A stretch of DNA of 21,915 nt, from positions 1,355,845-1,377,759 of the forward strand of contig BFEA01000037.1 in NCBI GenBank assembly GCA_003427395.1, read 5' to 3'. Below the pieces are notes generated by a model. The model was not told the origin of the DNA, made no database searches, and saw only the letters and a program-made list of their open reading frames with translations. The number at the start of each line of letters is the position of its first letter. Position 1 is the stretch's first letter. A program made the position numbers and the translations under genes. Origin of the DNA: Chara braunii. Its lineage: Eukaryota; Streptophyta; Charophyceae; Charales; Characeae. Positions 9,795 through 16,822 of the stretch are shown here, piece after piece.

Positions 9795-10222
9795 ACCTTG
9801 TGACCTCCTTCTTTGTGAGATCACTGACACAGTTACACTTGGTTGTGGAAAGCATCGACTTTTATCGACATCACTACAACCATATAATTTTTCGGGCCCG
9901 CTGTCGGCAGGGATGCCACCTGTATCCGAATTGTGAACATCCTCTACATCCAGATGCAGCATGTCCCATCTGTGCCTGCGGGCGCTATAGCGAATGTGCA
10001 CTTAACTGTGATGGTGAACGCCCCACAATCGTCATGGCCTGCAACCGGCATGCCCTCTGTCGTGCATGCTTCAGAGGTATGGTTAATGCTAGCCGCCCTG
10101 GCTCCTGCTGTGACGAAGTTGCTTACCTGAATGGGTTCCTTCTTGTAGATCAGCGGGAGGGCTGCTACCATCGCCCGCATCCTTATGACAGTTGTCCTAT
10201 CTGTCGGGAGGGTCTTACTTAG
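9795..10222 (+). pseudogene. RING-finger segments (one degenerate, one complete) downstream of the Josephin domain
   Basis: RING fingers bind zinc and usually act as E3 ubiquitin ligases. In frame 1, CDLLLCEITDTVTLGCGKH resembles the first half of a RING, but the next two Cys are missing (LLSTSLQPY). After a shift to frame 2 (between about 9890 and 9936), GCHLYPNC...HPDAACPIC supplies a closing CPIC. That CPIC also opens a second, complete C3HC4-like series: CPIC, then MACNRHALCRACF, then DSCPICREG, ending with TAG at 10220-10222. The motif GC....HP....CPIC occurs twice (near 9915-9970 and 10160-10205), suggesting internal duplication. Neither the start of this frame nor its splicing is resolved. 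Together with the upstream region it may have been one protein combining ubiquitin removal and ligation. Confidence 0.55.
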
Positions 10223-10228
10223 ACGTAC

Positions 10229-10530
10229 CTTGCACCCTGACAAAAATGTGCAGGTGCGCTGAAAAGAGTGTACAAGAATGTGCAAAGGTGGGGAGCCCTT
10301 CACTAAAACTGCAAAACTGTGAAGAATGCAGTAAAAGAATAACATAAGTTTGTGTCATCTTACTTTGTTTGTACCCTGCACCCTAACACGCTCAAAAGAA
10401 AAGTCCGAAGGGTGAAAATGAAGATGAAAAATGAAGAAGGAAGTGCAGGTGCGCTGAAAAGCGGACGTGGTAGACTCTTCACCAAAACTACAAAACTGTG
10501 AAAGAAAGAAGAATGCAGTGAAAGGAAGAA
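10229..10530 (+). repeat. Two diverged copies of a purine-rich unit before the assembly gap
   Basis: TGCAGGTGCGCTGAAAAG occurs at about 10250 and again at 10443. In both places it is followed by a segment containing CTTCAC(T/C)AAAACT(G/A)CAAAACTG and GAATGCAGT(A/G)AAAG. A CTTGCACCCTGAC / CCTGCACCCTAAC motif precedes each copy. This is a diverged tandem duplication of about 190 bp, probably 3' untranslated or intergenic sequence. The second copy runs into poly(T) and the N gap. Confidence 0.55.
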
Positions 10531-10552
10531 GATGGTTTTTTTTTTTTTTTTT

Positions 10553-10670
10553 NNNNNNNNNNNNNNNNNNNNNNNNNNNNNNNNNNNNNNNNNNNNNNNN
10601 NNNNNNNNNNNNNNNNNNNNNNNNNNNNNNNNNNNNNNNNNNNNNNNNNNNNNNNNNNNNNNNNNNNNNN
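10553..10670. other. Assembly gap (118 N) next to poly(T)
   Basis: N bases run from 10553 to 10670, preceded by about 18 T. The homopolymer probably caused the break. Any protein read across it is meaningless, and the true length is unknown. Confidence 0.99.
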
Positions 10671-10715
10671 CCTTGTGTTTAACACCTCTTCCTTCGCTCT
10701 GCCTCTTTCCCATAG

Positions 10716-10837
10716 CGTGCAAGTGGGTTGTTATGGCATACGGGGATGGGGGCAGTTCGCACTCAACTTCATCAACGTGGCGAGCCTTGTACGTTAGAGG
10801 CATAGTGGAGGAGGCGTTAAGAAGATTGAGAAACTGA
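10716..10837 (+). CDS. Possible terminal exon of an unidentified gene
   Basis: A polypyrimidine tract (10687-10712) ends in CCCATAG, a good 3' splice site. It is followed by a frame encoding CKWVVMAYGDGG, TWRALYVRG and IVEEALRRLRN, then TGA at 10835-10837. Downstream DNA turns AT-rich with AATAATAATATTG (10914 onward), which fits a 3' untranslated region. The upstream part would fall in or before the gap. I do not recognise the protein. A relation to the Josephin/RING locus is possible from proximity only. Confidence 0.3.
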
Positions 10838-11284
10838 ATGATTTCAATATGTCTTTGTTTTTTATTTTTATCCTTTGATTCAGTGTACATTCTTTTTGTA
10901 AAACACTGAAAGAAATAATAATATTGTGAAACAAAGAATAAGAGGACATTATTTTGTGTCATTCTGGTTTGTCTGTCTCTTTGCCTGTCTGTCCTTTCAT
11001 TTTTCTTTTCTTCGCTCATCTTATTTCTTCTTCTACTTCACGCGATTACGCTCTTAGTCAATAGTTCTGTGACAATATATATAAAGGGTTATTCATATGT
11101 GATGATCACTGCTCACAGTTACAGTGGGACTCCTCTGAGCCGTATATATGTATGTGATCGCAGACAGTCAAATCCAAAGTCCGAACCACAAAACATACCT
11201 GCAGTCACATCAAAGATTCAACCAAAAGTCAACACATTACACGGGGTCAACTTCAACCATTCTCTATACTCATACCCCTTACTT
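10838..11284 (+). other. AT-rich non-coding stretch with one TATA-like motif
   Basis: No supported gene lies here. The sequence is T-rich with pyrimidine runs, and TATATATAAA at 11076-11085 resembles a TATA box. Nothing recognisable is encoded directly downstream, where the repeat family copy A begins. A 109-codon frame starting at 11069 runs into the repeat and has no domain. Confidence 0.4.
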
Positions 11285-11967
11285 TACTCAGTACCTATGT
11301 TAAATGGCCATTCAATAAAAGTCCGGGTGAAAACCTTGGTAAAACAATTAAAACCATCATGGCTAAATCCTTCAGGTTGGGTAACGAGAGTGGATTGAAG
11401 TTGAGTTGTAAACCAATGAATCGGCAACCGACCTGTTATCAGTGATAACAAAATATGATCCTCGTGGGATCAAGCTGAATCTTGTCGCAATCCGAAATCG
11501 AAACAATCAAGGGGACCTGTAAGACATGACACGTCAATCCCCAAGGCTAACTATCAGTGTATGAGGAATAAATCTCCATAATATATTCTCACTCAAAATC
11601 CTCCTGCTAACTAAGTCTAAGCTTACCTCTAAGCTAGTGCTTAAAGCAAGGTAGACCTTTGACAGCATATCCCCTATGTAGGGTGGATTGCCAGAATCGC
11701 CACCTGTCAATATATAATCTAACTCCTGTAAACTAAAAAAAAAAATCGCCAGCGCTTCCAATAGGAAAAGTGTTTTTTCAGAATTTATACTAGCTCCGAT
11801 ATGAAAATTGAAATGATCTTTAACTCTTGAAAGTCAAATTTTGTCCAACTCCCTAAACTAGTAAAAGTTTGGGCAACACCCCCTTTTAGAAAGGTAGACT
11901 TCCCAGACTTATACTAAGTCAGATACGAACTCAAACGCAAGATTTGAGTTTAATTAAGATAAAATTT
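11285..11967 (+). repeat. Dispersed AT-rich repeat, copy A
   Basis: The segment from ACTCAGTACCTATGTTAAAT to TTTAATTAAGATAAAATTT is present again at 14373-15239, with many substitutions and small indels. Conserved landmarks are GTCCGGGTGAAAACCTT, TCAGGTTGGGTAA, CAATCAAGGGGACCTGTAA and AGGTAGACCTTTGACA. Copy A lacks the MITE found in copy B, so it shows the empty site (CTGTAAACTAAAAA near 11736). No coding capacity is evident, and the superfamily is unknown. Unlike copy B, copy A continues rightward into tandem units and the hairpin array. Confidence 0.8.
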
Positions 11968-12290
11968 AACTTACTTCGTAGATTTGTAAAAATTTCAGCA
12001 ACACTCCCTTTAGAAAGTGTTATTCGAAGATTTGTACAAAGCTAAGTTCAGAATCTAAAACAACTTGTGACTTCTCAAGGTCCAATTTTGCCCAACTCTC
12101 TGAATTGGTGAAAATTTGGGTAGCACTCCCTTTAGAAAATGAGACTTTCCAAATTTTTACTAAGCCATATATAAAATTTAGACAACTTGAACTTTGAAAA
12201 GCCGGCAGCGCTTCCCGTAGGGAAAGTGGCTTACCAAGATTTATACAAAGCCAAGTATTAAAAAATGATTCTTGAAAATGCGAGAATCGA
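11749..12290 (+). repeat. Degenerate tandem repeat, period about 122 bp
   Basis: Units begin near 11749, 11871, 11996, 12118 and 12203. Each opens with a GGCAACACTCCCTTTAGAAAG-like stretch, then CTTCC-AGA-TTTATACTAAG-CA-ATAT, then a segment ending TCAA-TTTTGTCCAACTC and GTGAAAATTT. Spacings are 122, 125, 122 and 85. The first two units are also in copy B (near 15028 and 15142), so they belong to the dispersed repeat. Units are too diverged to be a young satellite. Confidence 0.65.
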
Positions 12291-12534
12291 CCTAAGTAAG
12301 ACAAACTTAGCTAAGGAAATGCAGGAATTGAACTAATTCCTATGGCTCTAGCACGTGGCGGGCAACTAAAAGAACTACCTATCAAACTGAAACTCAAACT
12401 AAGTAGTAATCTCACTCAGCCACATGAAAGGCCAACCACATTGGTAAGTACTCTCACCAGCCCCGAAGTGAAATCCTCATACATTAGTTCATGAAACTCT
12501 CAGATGATTTATCCCTTATAGCCAGCTTACATAT
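12291..12534 (+). other. Non-coding spacer before the hairpin array
   Basis: I see no gene here. The only structure noted is a 7-bp inverted repeat AGGAATT / AATTCCT separated by GAACT near 12322-12340. The 20-base hairpin core of the next region does not occur here. Confidence 0.4.
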
Positions 12535-13297
12535 GGTATGGTGCAAGACCATTCTGCTTAGAAACAATGCCTAACATGCCTTAGAATATTCACGAACAGG
12601 TTGCACTACTTTTCTCTTTTTTGGGCATATGACTAGATCATTCTGCTTAGAAATAATGTCTAGTCGTGATGAACTATTTAATATCCAAAGTTTAATCATT
12701 TTTTACTTTGTTCTCAGGAAAAAAATGAAAATATGGGCAGGGGACTTGAGCCATTCAGCTTAGAAACAATGCTCAACTTGCCCATATTACTTCCAATTAT
12801 ACTATGTAGTTTCCCTTCTCTTTTAGTTATATGGCTTAGCGATGGACCATTCTGCTTAGAAACAATGTCCAGCTGCCAGCTAACATGCAAATATAAATAA
12901 AGTATTTTCTGTTATACTCACTTTATTCTTATATGTGTGGTTTCATGCTAAACCATTCTACTTGGAAACAATGCTTAGCCTTAGACAAAAAAATCCTCCC
13001 TCAGAAATAAAACAAGAAGTTGAACCATTCTGCTTAGAAACAATGTTCAGCCTATCCCAAATCATTCAAAGCATGAAGTTGGATCCCTTAGCCCAACTTC
13101 AGTCATAAACCTCAAAAGAAACAGATTGACCAAGCCATTTAGCTTAGAAACAATGCTTGGTCTCAAAGATCAGTCAGGCAAACCCTCACAAATAAACAGA
13201 GCAACCAGGCCGTTCTGCTTAGAAACAATGTCTGGCACTTAAAAAAACAGCCAAATAAACATAGCCCTGGGTCATTCTGCTTAGAAACAATGCCCAG
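12535..13297 (+). ncRNA. Array of nine covarying stem-loops sharing a 20-base core
   Basis: The core CATTCTGCTTAGAAACAATG, or a one- to two-base variant, starts at 12550, 12639, 12752, 12848, 12954, 13026, 13136, 13211 and 13273 (spacing 62-113). CATT pairs with AATG around a 12-base loop. One unpaired C or T sits 5' of CATT, and the flanking arms differ between copies but remain complementary: GACTAGA/TCTAGTC (12631, 12659), TTGAG/CTCAA (12746, 12772), TGGA/TCCA (12843, 12868), GCTAA/TTAGC (12947, 12975), GTTGAA/TTCAGC (13019, 13046), GACCAAG/CTTGGTC (13128, 13156), CCAGG/TCTGG (13205, 13231) and CTGGG/CCCAG (13267, 13293). Copy 1 pairs only distally, GGTATG/CATGCC (12535, 12575). Copies 3 and 4 have further outer helices, for example ATATGGGCA/TGCCCATAT (12731, 12779). 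G-U pairs replace Watson-Crick pairs in copies 6 and 8. This suggests selection on structure, probably RNA. Function and family are unknown to me. Confidence 0.6.
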
Positions 13298-13435
13298 TCT
13301 TTGGTTGACCCGGTCAAACGTATGCAAACTGCCTTCCTCCCACCTTCCCCTAGTTCATCCGTTCGTCTGCTTTCAGTCAAAATAAAGAAGAAACTTAAGC
13401 TTTTCTTACACACATTATTTCCATTCAGTCTGATT
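13297..13435 (+). repeat. Duplicated flank, left copy (probable assembly artefact)
   Basis: This segment is repeated at 13475-13611. The first 113 bases or so are identical. The last part differs slightly: ACACACATTATTT here, GCATTCTTT in the right copy. The two copies are separated only by adapter sequence. The simplest reading is one genomic segment represented twice. It begins inside the right arm of the last hairpin and contains the palindromic TTGACCCGGTCAA. Confidence 0.85.
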
Positions 13436-13436
13436 A

Positions 13437-13474
13437 CTGTCTCTTATACACATCTAGATGTGTATAAGAGACAG
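13437..13474. other. Nextera (Tn5 mosaic end) junction adapter, contamination
   Basis: CTGTCTCTTATACACATCT (13437-13455) is followed directly by its reverse complement AGATGTGTATAAGAGACAG (13456-13474). This 38-bp palindrome is the circularisation junction of Nextera mate-pair libraries: two 19-bp Tn5 mosaic ends back to back (established knowledge). It is not genomic. Translated in frame it gives the well-known contaminant peptide SYTHLDVYKRQ. Confidence 0.98.
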
Positions 13475-13611
13475 GTCTTTGGTTGACCCGGTCAAACGTA
13501 TGCAAACTGCCTTCCTCCCACCTTCCCCTAGTTCATCCGTTCGTCTGCTTTCAGTCAAAATAAAGAAGAAACTTAAGCTTTTCTTACGCATTCTTTCCAT
13601 TCAGTCTGATT
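13475..13611 (+). repeat. Duplicated flank, right copy (probably the genomic one)
   Basis: This copy starts at the first base after the adapter and continues without a break into downstream sequence (GAGTCCTGAAAAG...). The left copy instead ends at the adapter. I therefore regard this as the true genomic version and 13297-13474 as inserted by the assembly. Confidence 0.75.
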
Positions 13612-14104
13612 GAGTCCTGAAAAGAAAGCAAAGTCATAAGGGAACACATGCATACAACAGTCAAACTAGAGGGAGATAGTCAAATAGGGTATAGTGGGGT
13701 CATGCAGTGAGAAGGTGGTATATCTGTCAGTTCCCTGCCTTCCGAACCTCGTCTAGGCTCCGGCAGAGCTCCCACAATCGATGAGCGGACTCCCCGCAGA
13801 GTCTTGATGCGGTCCTACGGGTTGCAATCCCGCCTGCCACCTTCCCCTCAGAACCAATAGACTAGACGTGAAGTGAGAAAGGCAGAAGAAGATGGGTTTG
13901 AGACTCTCAGATTGAAGAAAGGTGCTCTCATACTCGCGTGAGAGGGCCTTGAATCCTTGTCGCGTCTGAGGGCCCCACAATGATGGCTAAAAAACGCGCT
14001 GCAGCTTAGTCAACTGAAGTCAAATTACCCCTATCGACTCTCTGACGATTTTCCTACGCGCAATAATAAATCTCGTTACCCAACCTGGTTACTTCCCGAA
14101 TGCT
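13612..14104 (+). other. Non-coding stretch without recognised features
   Basis: No supported gene was found. There are weak open frames only. GAGAGGGCC / GGGCCCC runs and a TAATAAATCTCG stretch occur, without a recognisable promoter or RNA. It precedes the candidate split gene whose first exon frame opens after a TGA just before 14105. Confidence 0.4.
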
Positions 14105-14208
14105 GAATCCACTGGTATAGCTGGCCCACTATCCCGCTAAACCTCCGGCTTGGCTCCTCCAAGAACTTAGTCAACCCGCAGCTGGACCCGCGTTGCTTCA
14201 ATCGACGG

Positions 14209-15893
14209 ATGAATGGCGTGCCGACCAGTAAAGAAGCTTGCATCTCACGGCCTGCCTGTAGCTACGTCGATCAACACAATGGGCAGTACGCCAGCCAACT
14301 GGTAAGTCTGCACTCCTGTTGTTGGCTCCTCACCGCCTCTGCTCCAAAGGAATTTTCAGCGCCCTCGAACAATACTCAGTACCTATGTTAAATGACCATT
14401 CCTAAAAGTCCGGGTGAAAACCTTAATAAAACAATTAAAACCATCATGGCTAAAGCCTTCAGGTTGGGTAATGAGAGTGGATTGGAGTTGAGTCGAAAAC
14501 CGACGAATCGGCAATAGACCTATTATCAGTGTTAACAGAAGATGATCCTTTTGGGATCAAGTTGAATCTAGTCTCAATCCGGAGTCGGAACAATCAAGGG
14601 GACCTGTAACACATGACAGGTCGATGCCCAAGGCTAGCTATCAGTTTATGGGGAATAAATCTCCATAACACATTCTCACTCAAAATCCTCTTGCTAACTA
14701 AGTCCAAACTTACTTCTAAGCTAGTGCCCAAAGAAAGGTAGACCTTTGACAACATCTCCCCTATGCAGGGTGGATTGCCAGAATCACCACCTGTCAAAAT
14801 ATAATCTAACTCCTTTAAACCTAGGCTACCAGCCGGGCCGCCCGCGTCCCCGCGGCCAGCCCATGCAAGGACCAGGGAAGGTCCCAGCCAAAAAAAATAA
14901 AATAAAAAAAATCCGGAAAAAAACTATGTTATGCAGAAAAATAAACTGAACAACTTGTTTTTGGCCCGGCCGGGCAAGTGACCCCAGGCTACTCTGGTAG
15001 CCTAGCTTTAAACTAAAAAAAAATTCGGCAGCGTAGGAAAAGTGTCTTTTCAAAATTTATACTAGCTCCGATATGAAAAATAAAATGATCTCTAACTCTC
15101 TAAAGTCAAACTTTGTCTAACTCCTTGAATTAGTACAAGTTTGGGCAACACTCCCTTTTAGAAAGGCAGACTTCCCAGACTTATACTAAGTCAGATATGA
15201 ACTCAAACGCAAGACTTGAGTTTAATTAAGACAAAATTTGCACTCCTGTTGTTGGCTCCTCGCCGCCTCTGCTCCAAAGGAATGTCCAGCGCCCTCTGCT
15301 AGTAGGCAGGTCTCTAACTCACAACTGTGCTTGCTCTACTTCGATCTTCGGGATGGGCAGCACGTTCCTCAAACAAGCCTCCACTCCGTCCGTTCTCCTC
15401 ATCGCAACGAGCAGAGCACCAACTAACAGATGAGTTTCCAGCCTCTGCCACTTGCTGTCAGCAACCTCGTATGGCGGAAGGGTGACACATTGGTTAACAG
15501 GTAAGGCCCTGCAGCTGTCTCCCGCCGCCTGCTCCTTCCGCTAGCTCGACCATTCAAGATAAGCAGTGCGTCGGACGACGGTAAGGTGTTCACCCTCGTG
15601 GCCCGCCACACGCTACCCCCTCTTGTAGGATGAGCAAGAGCTCGAAAGTAATCTTCTGGTACATCATAGGCGGATACATCGTCCAAGCCCCCCTGGTACT
15701 TCAAAGCCTTATGGCTGGCTCGCCTTTCGATCCTCCCGCACTGTCAGCTTTTAAGGTAAGCTTTCCACCCTTCCCGTTCTCTCTCCCTTTGTCTGGTGAG
15801 CACCTACCCACACTATAGGTCCGATCCATTCAGCAGATTCGTGCAGAAGGAAACGGGAGGGTTGAGAAGAAGATCACTTCCAAAGCTGCATGA
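14209..15893 (+). CDS. Candidate five-exon gene for a small single-helix membrane protein
   Basis: Proposed exons are 14209-14301, 15430-15500, 15545-15580, 15629-15755 and 15819-15890 plus TGA 15891-15893. Every proposed intron is GT-AG: GTAAGT...CTAACAG, GTAAGG...GCTAG, GTAAGG...TTGTAG and GTAAGC...TATAG. The phases agree throughout and give about 133 residues. Exon 1 encodes MNGVPTSKEACIS to GQYASQL, exon 2 MSFQPLPLAVSNLVWRKGD, exon 4 contains the hydrophobic helix VIFWYIIGGYIVQAPLVLQ, and exon 5 ends in a basic tail KKITSKAA. A shorter version could start at the exon 2 ATG (15430), which has an in-frame TAA just upstream, giving 102 residues. Intron 1 (1128 nt) contains repeat copy B. Introns of 44, 48 and 63 nt are very short for a plant. 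I do not recognise the family. The evidence is open frame, splice sites and phase only. Confidence 0.42.
14309..14366 (+). repeat. 58-bp direct repeat, left copy
   Basis: This begins TGCACTCCTGTTGTTGGCTC and ends CAGCGCCCTC. It matches 15239-15296 with three mismatches. The two copies bracket repeat copy B almost exactly, seven bases from its left end and abutting its right end. It lies in the proposed intron 1, just after the GTAAGT donor. Confidence 0.85.
14373..15239 (+). repeat. Dispersed AT-rich repeat, copy B, with nested MITE
   Basis: This copy is colinear with 11285-11967. It ends at the same AAAATTT, where copy A continues, so B is 3' truncated relative to A's surroundings and lacks the hairpin array. 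After subtraction of the MITE and its target duplication (193 bp) the length is about 674 bp against 683 bp in A. It lies between two 58-bp direct repeats. Confidence 0.8.
14813..15013. mobile_element. hAT-type MITE (14821-15005) with 8-bp target duplication
   Basis: Perfect 12-bp terminal inverted repeats CTAGGCTACCAG (14821-14832) and CTGGTAGCCTAG (14994-15005) bound a 185-bp non-coding element. It is flanked on both sides by CTTTAAAC (14813-14820 and 15006-15013). Copy A of the host repeat has the unoccupied site with one CTGTAAAC (one mismatch), confirming insertion. An 8-bp target duplication is typical of the hAT superfamily. The interior has GC-rich ends and an A-rich centre. A second small inverted repeat, AGGCTAC...GTAGCCT, lies at the right end. 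There is no transposase. Confidence 0.85.
15239..15296 (+). repeat. 58-bp direct repeat, right copy
   Basis: This is the partner of 14309-14366 with three differences (CGCC for CACC, and TGTC for TTTT in AATxxxCAGC). It follows the truncated right end of repeat copy B without any spacer. It is much longer than any usual transposon target duplication. Confidence 0.85.
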
Positions 15894-16089
15894 CGGGGCT
15901 AGTCGTCGGGGGGGAGAAGGCCACCATGGAACCGATGCCTAATCAAGAAGTAGTACAACCATTACGAGCGGCTACGCGGCTTCCGACTACTACATTTAGA
16001 AAGTGAGGATGAATCTTCTCCTAGAACGTGGGGAGATACATGCTCTTCCTTTAGTAGAAAAGGAAGAATTATATCTGCTCAATGGTGAA
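15894..16089 (+). other. Short non-coding stretch downstream of the candidate gene
   Basis: There is a G-run (about 15906-15914) and no coding frame of note. It could hold the 3' untranslated region of the candidate gene. No AATAAA is seen. Confidence 0.3.
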
Positions 16090-16735
16090 GTGTGTCACAA
16101 ACCACAGGTTGGGATGGTCTCTGAGGGTGGCGAATGCAGTCGAGGGGTCGATTAACTCTTAAGGTCATCCACAGATAATGACAGGGAGACACATGTCATC
16201 ATGCTCAATGAGGGTAGGGAACTGGGAGCGAATAGAACCAATGACCCTAACAGATAGACCATCAGGGCGGGTAATGCTCGACTAAAAGGTGACCGCTATG
16301 GAGGGTCGACCATGCAAGGGAATGAGGGAGCCTGGTATACTGGGCGCACCTAGATATAGCATGCAAGGCTGCCTAACTAGGGCGTGAAGGCCGACAGAGG
16401 GTAGAAAAAATGATGGGTAAGGGAATCATGCAAATGACTCCTAAGGTGGGGGAAGTCGGAGCTGGATCCGTAAGCTGGGAAGCCAGGGCAACACTACAGT
16501 CCCGATGCTTATGCGTATACCAAGAGAGAGCCCAACTCAGAGGAACCCGGCGAAGGGGGACCATCATGCGACACAACCACGGTTTTTTACAGGGTATGGT
16601 GGTAAGAGAGTGATGACGTCTGAAGTAGGCAGAGTTGATCATGACGAAGACCATGAAGCTGCTGATGACGTCTATGATGAAAAGTTCGGAATGTCGTCGA
16701 GGAAGAGTCGCAACGTCGACGAGATGAAGAGGCAA
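16090..16735 (-). pseudogene. Decayed unidentified coding region, minus strand
   Basis: Read leftward, one frame is open from 16735 to about 16400. After a one-base slip in a T-run near 16405-16410, another continues through GLHALVRQPCMLYLGAPSIP and HGRPSIAVTF, a TAG, then RVIGSIRSQFPTLIEHDD, two closely spaced stops, and TAFATLRDHPNLWFVTH. The composition in the left half is protein-like rather than random, but I cannot name a family. It lies downstream, in minus-strand sense, of a gypsy chromodomain, so it may be part of that element's 3' region or an unrelated insertion. Confidence 0.25.
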
Positions 16736-16822
16736 AATTGGAGTGGATGGAGCACCGAGATGTCAAAGACGTGGGAAGATAGCGTTAGCTGTAGTTTGAG
16801 AATCTGTTCGATTTCAGAAGAG

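Noticed and set aside
9489-10001. Antisense Glu/Thr-rich frame opposite the Ser/Val repeat
   Set aside because: It is a shadow of the minisatellite and is explained by its codon periodicity.
10360-11019. Long minus-strand frame across the gap
   Set aside because: It is open only because it crosses 118 N bases.
11069-11398. 109-codon frame after the TATA-like motif
   Set aside because: It runs through a dispersed repeat that is not open in copy B, and it has no domain.
12535-13297. CRISPR array
   Set aside because: The repeats are short and irregularly spaced (62-113), the flanks are complementary to each other in each unit, the DNA is eukaryotic and no cas gene is near.
13301-13486. Open reading frame containing SYTHLDVYKRQ
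   Set aside because: This peptide is the translation of the Nextera adapter, so the frame is an artefact.
14209-15426. Tandem exon duplication based on GATGGGCAGCACG near 15349 versus AATGGGCAGTACG near 14277
   Set aside because: The similarity is too short to separate from chance. Only the 58-bp flanking repeat is secure.
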